Origin: Cryomorphaceae bacterium
GTDB lineage: Bacteria > Bacteroidota > Bacteroidia > Flavobacteriales_D > Crocinitomicaceae
Direction: 5' to 3'
Length of the DNA: 64,000 nucleotides
NCBI GenBank assembly: GCA_027483605.1
Contig: JAIXUE010000047.1
Location: 1 to 64,000 of the forward strand
In this document: in pieces, positions 8,382-18,455 of the stretch
Layout: each line of letters starts with the position of its first letter
Numbering within the stretch: position 1 is the first letter of the stretch
Notes under the pieces: generated by a model
Seen by the model: only the letters and a program-made list of their open reading frames with translations
The model's database searches: none
Told to the model about the DNA's origin: nothing
Made by a program: the position numbers and the translations under genes

Positions 8382-9497
8382 GTGCACCATTTATTTTTTA
8401 CCAGCCTTATTGCGCTTGGTTTGCTTGCTTGTGAGCAAGAAACCAACAAAACCGTTTCTAAAGTATTTCCAACAACAAGCCCTGCTGTTATCGACACCCA
8501 TTCCTATGTGGATTATGTTGCGCAAATCAAATCAATCAAAAACATAGAGCTCAGGGCCAAAATCACCGGCTATCTAGATGTTGTTCATGTAGATGAAGGA
8601 CAGGCCGTCAGTAAAGGACAACTCCTTTTCACGATAGACAACCGAGAATACAAACAAGATCTCTTCAAAAAAAGAGCCCTCCTAAAATCTGCCCAATCCG
8701 AGGTCAGGACAGCAGAACTCGAACTGCAAAACACCAAAAATTTAGTGGAAAAGGGCGTTGTCTCAAAAATTGAGCTGGAATTTGCCAAGAATAAGTTATC
8801 CGCTGCCCATGCAAAGGAAGACGAGGCAAGTTCTGAGCAAGAAAAGGCACAACTCATCTTGTCTTACACGCAAATCAAGGCACCTTTTTCTGGTATCATT
8901 CATCGATTGCCACACAAAATAGGCAGCTTAGTAGAAGAGGGTATGTTACTGACTACCATCTCTCAAAACGATGACGTGTTTGCCTATTTTAATGTTGCGG
9001 AGAAAGAATATTTCGATTTCATGTCCCAACTCACTAAAAAAGACCAAAAGGAGCGTCAGGTAAGGCTCATTTTAGCTAACGGTCAACTCCATAAGCATAA
9101 AGGGCTGATAGAAACCATGGATGGAGAATTTGATGAAGCTTCGGGAAATCTTGCTTTTCGGGCAAGGTTCAAAAACAACGACGGACTGCTTAAAAACGGC
9201 GCAAGCGGAAAGGTGAGAATTGAAAAGTATTTCAAGCGCGTCATGGTTATTGCTCAAAAATCAACTTTCGAAATTCAGGACCGCACTTTTGTATATGTAG
9301 TGAATCAACAGGGTAAAACTCAAATACGCCAAGTACAAGTTGCCCATCGCATCCCACATTTATACATTCTATCTGGAGGGCTCAGGGCTGATGAAAAAAT
9401 TGTTTACGAAGGCCTTCAATCCATAGAGGCGGGCACGACAATTAAGTCAAAAAACATTGACTTCAAACAGCAATTGCGCAAGTTTTCCACTCATTAG
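8382..9497 (+). CDS. RND efflux periplasmic adaptor (HlyD/AcrA family) lipoprotein, GTG start
   Basis: Lipobox LGLLAC; ELRAKITGYLDVVHVDEGQAVSKGQLLFTID; AQLILSYTQIKAPFSGIIHRL. Confidence 0.9.
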   Translation: MHHLFFTSLIALGLLACEQETNKTVSKVFPTTSPAVIDTHSYVDYVAQIKSIKNIELRAKITGYLDVVHVDEGQAVSKGQLLFTIDNREYKQDLFKKRALLKSAQSEVRTAELELQNTKNLVEKGVVSKIELEFAKNKLSAAHAKEDEASSEQEKAQLILSYTQIKAPFSGIIHRLPHKIGSLVEEGMLLTTISQNDDVFAYFNVAEKEYFDFMSQLTKKDQKERQVRLILANGQLHKHKGLIETMDGEFDEASGNLAFRARFKNNDGLLKNGASGKVRIEKYFKRVMVIAQKSTFEIQDRTFVYVVNQQGKTQIRQVQVAHRIPHLYILSGGLRADEKIVYEGLQSIEAGTTIKSKNIDFKQQLRKFSTH

Positions 9498-9509
9498 TCA
9501 CTAGAAAAC

Positions 9510-12500
9510 ATGATCAAAAAATTCATTGAAAGGCCAATTTTATCATTGGTCATCTCGCTTTTTATTGTTTTGTTAGGACTGCTTTCTTTGAGCAGTCTTC
9601 CGGTCACGCAATATCCAGAAATTGCACCGCCCGCTGTTTCAGTGGTCACCAATTACAAAGGTGCAAATGCCGAAGTCTGCTCTAAAGCAGTGGTAACACC
9701 TCTTGAGCGTGCCATTAATGGCGTGCCAGGCATGACCTACATGACGTCTGTTTCAGGTAATGATGGCATGAGTGTGATCACGATATACTTTGAGGTAGGC
9801 ACCGACCCAGACCTAGCTGCAGTAAACGTTCAAAACAGGGTAGCCACTGTTCTTGACGAATTGCCAGAAGAGGTGATCAAAGCAGGTGTTTCCACAGAAA
9901 AAGAGGTCAACAGTATGCTGATGTACATCAATCTCAAAAGTGACGACCCCAGCCTAGACGAACAATTCATATATAATTTTGCCGATATCAATGTCTTACT
10001 AGAACTCAGGCGCATTGATGGCGTTGGGTATGCGCAAATCATGGGAAACAGAGAATATGCCATGCGGGTATGGCTCAAGCCTGAACGGCTAGAGGCTTAT
10101 CAGCTGTCTGCCGAAGATGTCATTAGCGCATTAAGATTGCATAACATCGAGGCTGCGCCTGGCAAGATTGGAGAAAGTTCGGGTAAAACCCCACAATCTA
10201 TGCAATATGTCCTGAAATACACGGGTAAACTCACAGAGCAAAAGCAATATGAAAATATTGTTGTCAAAGTGACAGAAACAGGAGAAATGCTGAGACTGAA
10301 AGATGTTGCAGAGGTAGAATTTGGATCAGTTGAATACGATGTGATTTCAAAAGAAAACAACAAACCTTCTGCTGCCATCATGCTCAAACAAAGACCTGGC
10401 TCCAATGCGAGCGAAGTGATTGCCAAGGTAAAGGAACGGCTTGCAGCGCTCAAAGAAAAAAATTTTCCGCCCGGAATGGATTACACCATCAGTTACGATG
10501 TATCGCGCTTTTTGGACGCGGCCATTGCTGAGGTGCTCAAAACATTACTCGAAGCATTTATTTTGGTTGCATTGGTTGTACTGCTTTTTTTACAAGACTT
10601 TCGTTCTACCCTGATTCCGATTCTTGCCGTTCCCGTTGCGCTCATTGGCACATTTGCCTTTATGCAACTCTTTGGCTTTTCTATCAACCTACTTACCTTA
10701 TTCGCATTGGTTTTGGCAATCGGAATTGTGGTGGATAATGCAATTGTGGTGGTAGAAGCTGTGCATGCAAAAATGCATGAAAAACACCTAGATGCCAAAA
10801 CAGCTACTATAGAAGCCATGGGAGAGATCACGGGTGCCATCCTTGCCATTACTTTAGTGATGGCTGCGGTTTTCATACCAGTTGCCTTTCTTTCGGGACC
10901 TGTTGGTGTTTTTTACCGTCAGTTTTCACTGACAATGGCAATTGCAATTGTCATTTCTGGAATAAATGCTTTGACACTGACACCTGCACTGTGTGCATTG
11001 TTTCTTAAACCTATCGATCCGAACCCTCGAAAAACCCGATTACAAAGCTTCTACAATAGATTCAATCGGGGCTATGATGGCATTGCTGGCCGTTATTTCA
11101 AATTGCTTACAAAAATCGTTCACCGCAGGACCATCACATTTGGAGTCTTGCTATTTTTTATTGGGGCAACGTGGGGTATTGGAAAAATACTGCCCAGTGG
11201 ATTTATACCAACAGAAGATCAAGGAACAGTATATGTCAGCGTGACAACTCCTGTTGGAGCAACCCTCGAACGCACAGAAACCGTGATGAACGAAATCGAT
11301 CGCTGTACCCAACAAATACCAGAGGTAGAATCTATTTCAAGCCTATCGGGTTACAGTATGGTAACAGAAGGTGTTGGTGCTTCTTTTGGCATGAGTACCA
11401 TCAATCTCAAACCATGGGACGAACGAACAAAAAATTCACAACAACTCATCGAGGAATTAAAAAAACATACCGCACACATCAAAGATGCCGCAATTGAATT
11501 TTTTCCACCCCCTGCAGTACCTGGCTTCGGAAATGCCGATGGCTTTGAGCTGAGAATTCTCGACAAAACAGGTAAAGGTGACCTTCAATACATGAATAGC
11601 GTACTGAATCAGTTTTTGAGCAAGTTAAAAAAACGAACTGAAATCAGCACGGTATTCAGCAGTTTTGACCCCACCTTTCCTCAATACTTGATTCATATTG
11701 ATGCAGACCATGCAGCCAAGAAGAAAATTAGTTCCGATGTCGCTATGTCTAATTTACAATCGTTGATTGGCAGCTACTACGCAACAAATTTTATTCGCTA
11801 CGGCCAAATGTACAAGGTAATGGTTCAAGCTGATCCAAAATACAGAGCTCAACCCGAGGATATCTTAAAGTTACGCGTAAAAAACACTGACGGAGAAATG
11901 GTGCCTTACAGTTCCTTTACAAGAATTGAACGCGTATACGGCCCCGAACAACTTACCCGCTACAACATGTTTACGTCTGCCTTGCTCAATGGCTCTCCGG
12001 CTGAAGGTTACAGCAGCGGTGAGGCGATCAAAGCAATTGAAGAAACTGCAGCGCAGTATTTACCAAAAGGATTTGACTATGAATTCTCTGGCATGACAAG
12101 AGAAGAAATCTTATCTGGAAATCAGGTGCTCACCATCTTTTCGGTTTGTTTGTTATTTGTCTACTTGTTACTTGCAGCACAATATGAAAGCTTCATGCTG
12201 CCCCTACCCGTCTTGCTGTTTTTGCCAATTGGTGTATTTGGTTCTTTCTTTTTCTTATGGCTAATGGGTTTACAAAACAACATTTATGCACAAGTGGCCA
12301 TGGTTATGCTGATTGGTTTGTTGGGCAAGAACGCCATCTTAATTGTCGAATTCGCACTACTCAAGCGCACGGAGGGGCTCTCTATTCGCCAGGCAGCCAT
12401 CGAGGGTGCAAAAGCCAGACTTCGGCCCATCCTGATGACCTCATTGGCCTTTTGTGCCGGTCTCATTCCTTTGATTTTAGCCTCTGGCGCTGGCTCAATT

Positions 12501-12632
12501 GGCAATCAAACGATTGGAGCCGCCGCCGCTGGCGGCATGCTTTTCGGCACCATTTTCGGAGTCGTTGTGATACCCGGACTTTATTTCATTTTTGCACACA
12601 TTGATGCAAGACTACAAAACAAAAAATCATGA
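9510..12632 (+). CDS. RND multidrug efflux permease (AcrB/HAE1 family)
   Basis: IERPILSLVISLFIVLLGLLSLSSLPVTQYPEIAPP; ALVLAIGIVVDNAIVVVEAV; LLAAQYESFMLPLPVLL; full length (1040 aa). Confidence 0.95.
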   Translation: MIKKFIERPILSLVISLFIVLLGLLSLSSLPVTQYPEIAPPAVSVVTNYKGANAEVCSKAVVTPLERAINGVPGMTYMTSVSGNDGMSVITIYFEVGTDPDLAAVNVQNRVATVLDELPEEVIKAGVSTEKEVNSMLMYINLKSDDPSLDEQFIYNFADINVLLELRRIDGVGYAQIMGNREYAMRVWLKPERLEAYQLSAEDVISALRLHNIEAAPGKIGESSGKTPQSMQYVLKYTGKLTEQKQYENIVVKVTETGEMLRLKDVAEVEFGSVEYDVISKENNKPSAAIMLKQRPGSNASEVIAKVKERLAALKEKNFPPGMDYTISYDVSRFLDAAIAEVLKTLLEAFILVALVVLLFLQDFRSTLIPILAVPVALIGTFAFMQLFGFSINLLTLFALVLAIGIVVDNAIVVVEAVHAKMHEKHLDAKTATIEAMGEITGAILAITLVMAAVFIPVAFLSGPVGVFYRQFSLTMAIAIVISGINALTLTPALCALFLKPIDPNPRKTRLQSFYNRFNRGYDGIAGRYFKLLTKIVHRRTITFGVLLFFIGATWGIGKILPSGFIPTEDQGTVYVSVTTPVGATLERTETVMNEIDRCTQQIPEVESISSLSGYSMVTEGVGASFGMSTINLKPWDERTKNSQQLIEELKKHTAHIKDAAIEFFPPPAVPGFGNADGFELRILDKTGKGDLQYMNSVLNQFLSKLKKRTEISTVFSSFDPTFPQYLIHIDADHAAKKKISSDVAMSNLQSLIGSYYATNFIRYGQMYKVMVQADPKYRAQPEDILKLRVKNTDGEMVPYSSFTRIERVYGPEQLTRYNMFTSALLNGSPAEGYSSGEAIKAIEETAAQYLPKGFDYEFSGMTREEILSGNQVLTIFSVCLLFVYLLLAAQYESFMLPLPVLLFLPIGVFGSFFFLWLMGLQNNIYAQVAMVMLIGLLGKNAILIVEFALLKRTEGLSIRQAAIEGAKARLRPILMTSLAFCAGLIPLILASGAGSIGNQTIGAAAAGGMLFGTIFGVVVIPGLYFIFAHIDARLQNKKS

Positions 12633-14080
12633 AAAATTACTGCTCCTTCTTACTCTTCTTAAGTCTTTGGGCTTGCAAAGATGTCGCGTACCTCACACCT
12701 GAGCAAGTCAAAATACCCTCAAGCTATACAGAAGACGCACCACTTATAGCGCAAGATAGTTTAACTCCGTCGGATTCAACTATTTTAGATTCTTACCGAT
12801 TTTTTTTCAAAGACTCACTTTTAGTTGCGCTCATTGATACTGCATTAGCCCAAAACCAAGATATCAGCATTGCACTGGCACGCCTTGAGCAAACGCGCGC
12901 TGGAATAACGCTAACGAACGGTATACGGCTGCCAGATGCGGGTGTCATCTTCAATAATGGAGTTAGGAAATTTGGTGCTTATACCGTTGACGGCGTAGGG
13001 AACTACGACACACAGTTTTCACCTAATCTTTCCGATTTACAACAGATTCCAAATCTTGTTCCAGAGTTTTATGTTGGCATCTATTCAAGCTGGGAAATTG
13101 ATCTTTGGGGTAAACTCAAACAACAGAAGAAAGCTGCCCTCCAGCGGTATTTATCCAGCGAAGAAGCAAAAAACATGATCTTATCTGGCGTCGTATCAGA
13201 GTTAAGCCATGCCTATTTTACACTTGTTACACTAGACCGAGAACTTCAAATTATTCGTCAGCACATCGCACTTCAAGAAAGTTCACTGGCCATGGTCGAG
13301 GCCCAATTACTGAGTGGGCATACAACCGCGCTAGCCATTCAACTCTTGAGCGCACAGCTCTTGAATGCCAAGCACCTGCTCATTGAAGTCGAACAACAAA
13401 TTTTGGAAAGAGAAAATACCATAAACCGCTTGTTGGGCAGGTATCCAACACCCATACGACGCACCGATGCTGCAATAGACCATACTGCCACTGCAGCGCT
13501 CTCTAGCGGTGTGCCTGCGACACTTTTACAAAGGCGACCAGATATCCGAAGTGCTGAGCACTCACTCTTGGCTTCCAATGCCGATCTAAAAAGTGCGCGC
13601 GCTGCATTTTATCCCACTTTACTACTCACTGGCACGATGGGCTTGCAATCATTTAGGGCAAGTGTCTTTTTTGATCTACCTGCATCGCTTGCATTTAATG
13701 TTTTAGGAGGCCTTACCCAACCTCTTTTAAACAGACGACAGCTCAAAGCACAACTGATGGAACAAAATGGCCGACAAAAGGAAGCATATATCGTTTATGA
13801 AAAAACAATTCTGAACGCCTTTTCGGAAGTTTATCAGCTCCTACAATTACAAGAAAATCTTCAGAAAATGACTGCACTGAAAGAGGAAGAAGTAAGGAAC
13901 TTAACAGCCTCGGTGAACAGTGCTAAAGATTTGTTTTTCTCCGGAAGATGCACCTATTTGGAGATCAATACCGCCCAGGCAAAGCTGCTTGAAACCCAAA
14001 TTGAACTCAACAACCTTTGGCAAAGAATTCAGCTCAATCAAATCAATTTATACAAAGCAATTGGCGGTGCTTGGTATTGA
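12629..14080 (+). CDS. Outer membrane efflux lipoprotein (TolC/NodT family)
   Basis: SLWACKDV lipobox; LLQRRPDIRSAEHSLLASNADLKSARAAFYPTLLLTG; 4-bp ATGA overlap with the permease. Confidence 0.92.
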   Translation: MKNYCSFLLFLSLWACKDVAYLTPEQVKIPSSYTEDAPLIAQDSLTPSDSTILDSYRFFFKDSLLVALIDTALAQNQDISIALARLEQTRAGITLTNGIRLPDAGVIFNNGVRKFGAYTVDGVGNYDTQFSPNLSDLQQIPNLVPEFYVGIYSSWEIDLWGKLKQQKKAALQRYLSSEEAKNMILSGVVSELSHAYFTLVTLDRELQIIRQHIALQESSLAMVEAQLLSGHTTALAIQLLSAQLLNAKHLLIEVEQQILERENTINRLLGRYPTPIRRTDAAIDHTATAALSSGVPATLLQRRPDIRSAEHSLLASNADLKSARAAFYPTLLLTGTMGLQSFRASVFFDLPASLAFNVLGGLTQPLLNRRQLKAQLMEQNGRQKEAYIVYEKTILNAFSEVYQLLQLQENLQKMTALKEEEVRNLTASVNSAKDLFFSGRCTYLEINTAQAKLLETQIELNNLWQRIQLNQINLYKAIGGAWY

Positions 14081-14119
14081 AGCACCTTATTTAATTCCTT
14101 CAACTCTCAATCATTTACC

Positions 14120-14782
14120 ATGAAAAAACGCAGCTTACTCATAACGGGAATAATGCTCTTGTCAGCATGTAAACAAGGCAAGGAGCAAAGAACAAATTTG
14201 AGCATCTTTGGCACTCACTTTTCGAAAGAAAGCAGTACTGCTAAAAAAGCCCGAAACAACAGCTATCAGATGCTTTTGACCGAAAAAGCTGCTATTCCAA
14301 TCAGTGAAAAGGAGCGTGTTTTAGAAACAAGCAAACGCCTCCAATTACTTGAGGCGGTTCTTTCTAAAGCCGCTAAAGTAAATGAGTTCATCTACAACGA
14401 ACAATTAGCTTTACTCAATTATAAAAAAGCAAACAAAAAGGGGCTGCGCAATGATGGCGACGATTTCGTATTTGATTTTATTGAATTCCACGGACAATTG
14501 AAAAAACATGTTGTCGATCTTCAAACGCTCAAAGGCCTTATTGACAACTTTAAATCAGCGGTGGGCAGCGCTAAACAACACGTAGCGCTCAAGACTCAAG
14601 GGCATCTTGACACGCACAGTGCAGCCTATTTTTTCGACAAAAATAAGTACGAACTCAATACCGATCCGCACGAAAAACTCATTATTCTAGAAGAAATGGA
14701 AAGTGACTTCAATCAGTATGCACAAGCTATAGTGGCTGAGCTTGCTCAATCTGACGCCGAGCAATTGAATCTTAAAAAATGA
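14120..14782 (+). CDS. Hypothetical lipoprotein (220 aa) at the end of the RND operon
   Basis: Signal plus lipobox MKKRSLLITGIMLLSACKQ; co-directional with the RND genes. Confidence 0.65.
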   Translation: MKKRSLLITGIMLLSACKQGKEQRTNLSIFGTHFSKESSTAKKARNNSYQMLLTEKAAIPISEKERVLETSKRLQLLEAVLSKAAKVNEFIYNEQLALLNYKKANKKGLRNDGDDFVFDFIEFHGQLKKHVVDLQTLKGLIDNFKSAVGSAKQHVALKTQGHLDTHSAAYFFDKNKYELNTDPHEKLIILEEMESDFNQYAQAIVAELAQSDAEQLNLKK

Positions 14783-14785
14783 ATT

Positions 14786-15256
14786 TTACGTCAAACGCTC
14801 CACAATTTCGCGATGCTCAGGGTAAGCCAAAAGCAATGTTGAGCGCTCAAAGAGCTCAAAGTCTCGAAAGTCGAAGCCGGGTGCTACAGCGCAGGAAACC
14901 AAGGAGAAGCCGTCTTTTTCTAGAACGGTGCTGCCGAAAATGGTGTCTTTCGGGATCCAGAGAAAGGGTTGCTGACCTTTGGATAAGTCAAGCCCAAGGT
15001 AGTGTTGTTCGTGGCCACGTTCAGAAAGCGTGTGCACAATTAAGGGGCTGCCCGCATGAAAATACCAGAGTTCATCGCTTTTGATGCGGTGAAATTTGGA
15101 CACATTCTCTGAAGTCAGTAAAAAGTAGATGGAAGTCAGCAGGTCGCGCTCCTCGCCTTCTAATGAGCGCTCGGAGCGATAGGTTTCTTTGTAGAATCCG
15201 CCTTCGGGGTGTGGTAGTAAATGGAGTGCTTCAATGAGGTGTTGCATTTGCGTCAT
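14786..15256 (-). CDS. Cupin domain protein, DUF985 family
   Basis: LIEALHLLPHPEGGFYKETYRSE; LWYFHAGSPLIVHTL; QPFLWIPKDTIFGSTV. Start at 15256 or 15262. Confidence 0.85.
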   Translation of the reverse strand: MTQMQHLIEALHLLPHPEGGFYKETYRSERSLEGEERDLLTSIYFLLTSENVSKFHRIKSDELWYFHAGSPLIVHTLSERGHEQHYLGLDLSKGQQPFLWIPKDTIFGSTVLEKDGFSLVSCAVAPGFDFRDFELFERSTLLLAYPEHREIVERLT

Positions 15257-15274
15257 GCTCAAATGTAAGGAATC

Positions 15275-15961
15275 TTACAACTCAATATATTTCAAAAACT
15301 CGTTTTTAGTCGCTTCGTTTTCAAATTTGCCGCAAAAGTTTGCCGTTACCGTGCTGCTATTCACATCTTTGACGCCCCTTGAAGAAACACAGAGGTGTGT
15401 GGCGTCAATGACCACCGCTACATCTTCTGTTTCCAACACTTCTTTAAGTGCGTTGGTGATTTGCATGGTGAGGCGTTCTTGTACCTGCGGGCGCTGGGCA
15501 AAATGCTGCACTACCCGATTGATCTTAGACAAGCCAATCACCTTTCCAGAAGAAATGTAGGCTACGTGTGCTTTGCCAATAATCGGCACGAAGTGGTGCT
15601 CGCAGTTGGAGTAAAACAAGATGTTCTTCTCGACCAGCATTTGGTTATACTGGTATTTGTTTTCAAAGAGTTTGATGTCAGGGAAGTTGGCGGGGTTGAG
15701 GCCGCTGAATATTTCTTTCACATACATTTTGGCTACCCGCTTGGGCGTACCACTAAGGCTGTCGTCTGAGCGGTCCAAACCGAGAAGGTCCATGATTTGA
15801 CCAAAATGCACGGCAATTTGTTCAATTTTTTCTTCGTCTGAAAGCGCAAACGCGTCTGATCTGAGAGGTGTTTCTACGGAGGTACTCACGTGTTCGTCGC
15901 CCATTTCGTCAATGAGGATGTCAATTGTGTTGTTGTTGACCTGGATACCGTTTTGTTTCAT
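15275..15961 (-). CDS. folE: GTP cyclohydrolase I
   Basis: DRSDDSLSGTPKRVAKMYVKEIFSG; FYSNCEHHFVPIIGKAHVAYISSGKVIGLSKINRVVQHFAQRPQVQERLTMQI; DATHLCVSSRGVKD. Confidence 0.96.
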   Translation of the reverse strand: MKQNGIQVNNNTIDILIDEMGDEHVSTSVETPLRSDAFALSDEEKIEQIAVHFGQIMDLLGLDRSDDSLSGTPKRVAKMYVKEIFSGLNPANFPDIKLFENKYQYNQMLVEKNILFYSNCEHHFVPIIGKAHVAYISSGKVIGLSKINRVVQHFAQRPQVQERLTMQITNALKEVLETEDVAVVIDATHLCVSSRGVKDVNSSTVTANFCGKFENEATKNEFLKYIEL

Positions 15962-15987
15962 CTTTTGTTTTATTAGTTAAACAAAAG
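15962..15987. promoter_or_regulatory. Perfect 9-bp inverted repeat abutting the folE start codon
   Basis: CTTTTGTTT-TATTAGTT-AAACAAAAG, read directly. Confidence 0.6.
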
Positions 15988-16040
15988 AAAGGCGTAATGG
16001 TTCAGGTTCTCCGCAACTTTTTTGTATGCGTGGGGTCAAA

Positions 16041-16676
16041 TTAAAAGCGAAAACCTAGACCAAATTGATGATTGAGACCCAATCTAATCAATTTGGCATC
16101 TGGATCAATTCCGATGTAGGGCGTATGTGCAGCAAATGCAGCTGTATATTCGCCAAACAAGGTCATTTTCTTTACTTTTTTCTCGATGCCATAATGGACT
16201 TTAAGCCCTGCGGTAAAAGCAATAGCTACGTCTTGATTGTTTTGATATTCACTCGTTCTTTGGTAATTGGCTGTGGACTGTGCCACAAATAAATCTGGGC
16301 CAATGTACATGTTGGGCTTCATTTTAAACAAAAAGTAATCGTAACCAAGAGAAATTTCTGAGTAACGCATATTGATAATGGTATTCTTGATTTCGTAAAT
16401 AGTTTCTTGAGGCCAGTTGTCCCAGTGAGAGCCATAGCTCAGCAACGAATTCTTGCTGCCTTGGAAAAACTGTACTTCAAAGTTGGCGCGTACCCTTACG
16501 TTATACGAAACATCAGTCTGGTAACCGATAGACCCTCCTTTACCAAGACCTGTGAGCGAATTATTGCCCGATAGCGGCATCATGGTGGCTAATTCGAGTG
16601 AGAAGTTTTGCGCACTTGCCGTTTGTATCAAAACAAAAGCAAAGACCACATAAAGCGCTTTTTTGAAAAATGACAT
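16041..16676 (-). CDS. Outer membrane beta-barrel protein, hypothetical
   Basis: Signal peptide MSFFKKALYVVFAFVLIQTASAQ, alternating hydrophobic strands, C-terminal LGLNHQFGLGFRF. Confidence 0.65.
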   Translation of the reverse strand: MSFFKKALYVVFAFVLIQTASAQNFSLELATMMPLSGNNSLTGLGKGGSIGYQTDVSYNVRVRANFEVQFFQGSKNSLLSYGSHWDNWPQETIYEIKNTIINMRYSEISLGYDYFLFKMKPNMYIGPDLFVAQSTANYQRTSEYQNNQDVAIAFTAGLKVHYGIEKKVKKMTLFGEYTAAFAAHTPYIGIDPDAKLIRLGLNHQFGLGFRF

Positions 16677-16680
16677 AAAA

Positions 16681-18336
16681 CTATTTTGAATAATTGATAT
16701 TGAGGTAGCTAGGAACAAGATAAGATGGAATAGCAAAACCTACCCCTTCTGTGTCTCTACCAACGAGTTTAGATTGGATGACGCCTTGGAGTGTTCCGTT
16801 CTTCTCGAACAAAGGCCCTCCGCTGTTACCACCATTGATATTGATATTGACTTGAAGTAAGTTATTGTTATTGACCACGCGTTCATTTGAAATCAGACCC
16901 AAACTAACGGACTGGCCGAGCTCTACTGATTTAGGCGCACCAATTGTATACACTTCTGACATACTCTTAAAAGACTTCACATCCGAAAGCAAGAAAGCTT
17001 TTTCAAAATTGTATTCTACTTTCAAGACAGCTAAATCACGCGCTTTATTGTACCTCACAATTTTACCATCGAGCTGAATGCCGTTGGCCAATACTACTTT
17101 AAATGTGGAAGGCTTTCCTTCTACTTTTCCTGAGACAACATGATAGTTCGTAAGGATATACCCATCTTGGGTAATGGCAAAACCAGAGCCATGCCCCCCG
17201 TCGGTTCGCTTAATGATCACAGACGCTTGTGCGGCATCGGTTAATTCTTTGACGACATTTTTAGGTTTGATCAGGGCAAGTGGGGCTTCTTGGATAGCGA
17301 AGTCGGTTTGCACCTTTAAACGCTCCTGAAAGGTAGCAGTTTGCTTGAGCTCAAAATAGCTTTGCGTCAGGACGTCGTTGATCATGTCTACGTAGTTCAC
17401 TTCTTTGTAGCCTTCACTGACAAAAGGATCGGAAAAACTGTAAAATGAAACGGAGTCAACAACTTCTTCAAAATGATTGTAGGTCAGCCAAGTGATGTCA
17501 AGACCTAGTTTGCGGTAACTCTGATAGCCTGCAGTGATAACGTATTCGTCTATTTTGCGAATTTTGGCTTGTAGGTAAATGGTGTTATTGTTGTCTTGGA
17601 ACACGCGGTTAACGGTATCGATATAGCCTGACTCGTAAAGAATTTTAGAAAGGTCATCTGTGAAAATGGTATTCTCTGCAAAAAGGCGATTTCTTTCTTT
17701 GTCTTGGTTCAAGGTAGAGGCGGTAGTGGTGATTTGACGCTTCTTTTTTGACATGTTGGCCAAGCGTTCCTCTTCTTTGAGTTTGGCCTCTTCTCTGTCT
17801 TTGATGCGCAAGTCTCTTTCTTCGAGTAGTTTTTGCTCGATATCCGGCGTATTCGGCACGTAATAAATTTGAATATCCTCTTTGTAATCTTTGATGTCTA
17901 CAGTAACTGCTTCAATGTTTACATAGCGCTGATTTTCTGTACGCTTGTCGAAGAACACCTTGTTGGAGACAAGTATTTCATTTGGATAGAGCAAGGTATT
18001 GTTACCGTCAAGCAAAAGACTCCCGTATCCGGAGCAAATGAGAGGCAAGTCTAGAATGCCTATAAAATAAAACAAGGGGTCTCTGCGATCTGGAATCAGT
18101 AATACGCGCTCATCTTTGTAACCTGGCGTGCGCACCACTACTTCCTGAAAACCACTGCGATTGAGCTCAGCCTCTATGACTTTACCTTTTCCAAAATCAA
18201 CGGTAGTATTCGAAATAAGAGTAGAATCTGAATCGGTGTAAAACGTAACGTCTTGTTTGTGGGGGATAAAAACAGCCGTGCAGGAACTCAGGGCTAGTAA
18301 AATTGCAAGGCCTGCAATTCTTAGACTTTGTTGCAT
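16681..18336 (-). CDS. Trypsin-like (S1C/HtrA-type) serine protease lipoprotein
   Basis: GSGFAITQDGYILTNYHVVSG (His), ARDLAVLKVE (Asp), INGGNSGGPLF (Ser); lipobox LALSSC. Confidence 0.85.
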   Translation of the reverse strand: MQQSLRIAGLAILLALSSCTAVFIPHKQDVTFYTDSDSTLISNTTVDFGKGKVIEAELNRSGFQEVVVRTPGYKDERVLLIPDRRDPLFYFIGILDLPLICSGYGSLLLDGNNTLLYPNEILVSNKVFFDKRTENQRYVNIEAVTVDIKDYKEDIQIYYVPNTPDIEQKLLEERDLRIKDREEAKLKEEERLANMSKKKRQITTTASTLNQDKERNRLFAENTIFTDDLSKILYESGYIDTVNRVFQDNNNTIYLQAKIRKIDEYVITAGYQSYRKLGLDITWLTYNHFEEVVDSVSFYSFSDPFVSEGYKEVNYVDMINDVLTQSYFELKQTATFQERLKVQTDFAIQEAPLALIKPKNVVKELTDAAQASVIIKRTDGGHGSGFAITQDGYILTNYHVVSGKVEGKPSTFKVVLANGIQLDGKIVRYNKARDLAVLKVEYNFEKAFLLSDVKSFKSMSEVYTIGAPKSVELGQSVSLGLISNERVVNNNNLLQVNININGGNSGGPLFEKNGTLQGVIQSKLVGRDTEGVGFAIPSYLVPSYLNINYSK

Positions 18337-18455
18337 AAATTTTATTTAGAACATCGAAATTAATATTTATTTCATTTGTTTGTTGCCAAATACTCAATTT
18401 TTAAGCAACTATTTCTTCAAATTTTACGTCCTTTGCGGGTAAAATATAAAAACAC

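Noticed and set aside
10100-10876. Long antisense ORFs (117 and 127 aa) on the minus strand
   Set aside because: Fully inside the RND permease gene, with low-complexity S/T/A-rich translations typical of shadow ORFs.
11354-11368. GTTACAGTATGGTAAC, similar to the sulfur-locus palindrome
   Set aside because: Lies inside the AcrB-type coding sequence and the spacing differs from TGTAAC-N4-GTTACA.
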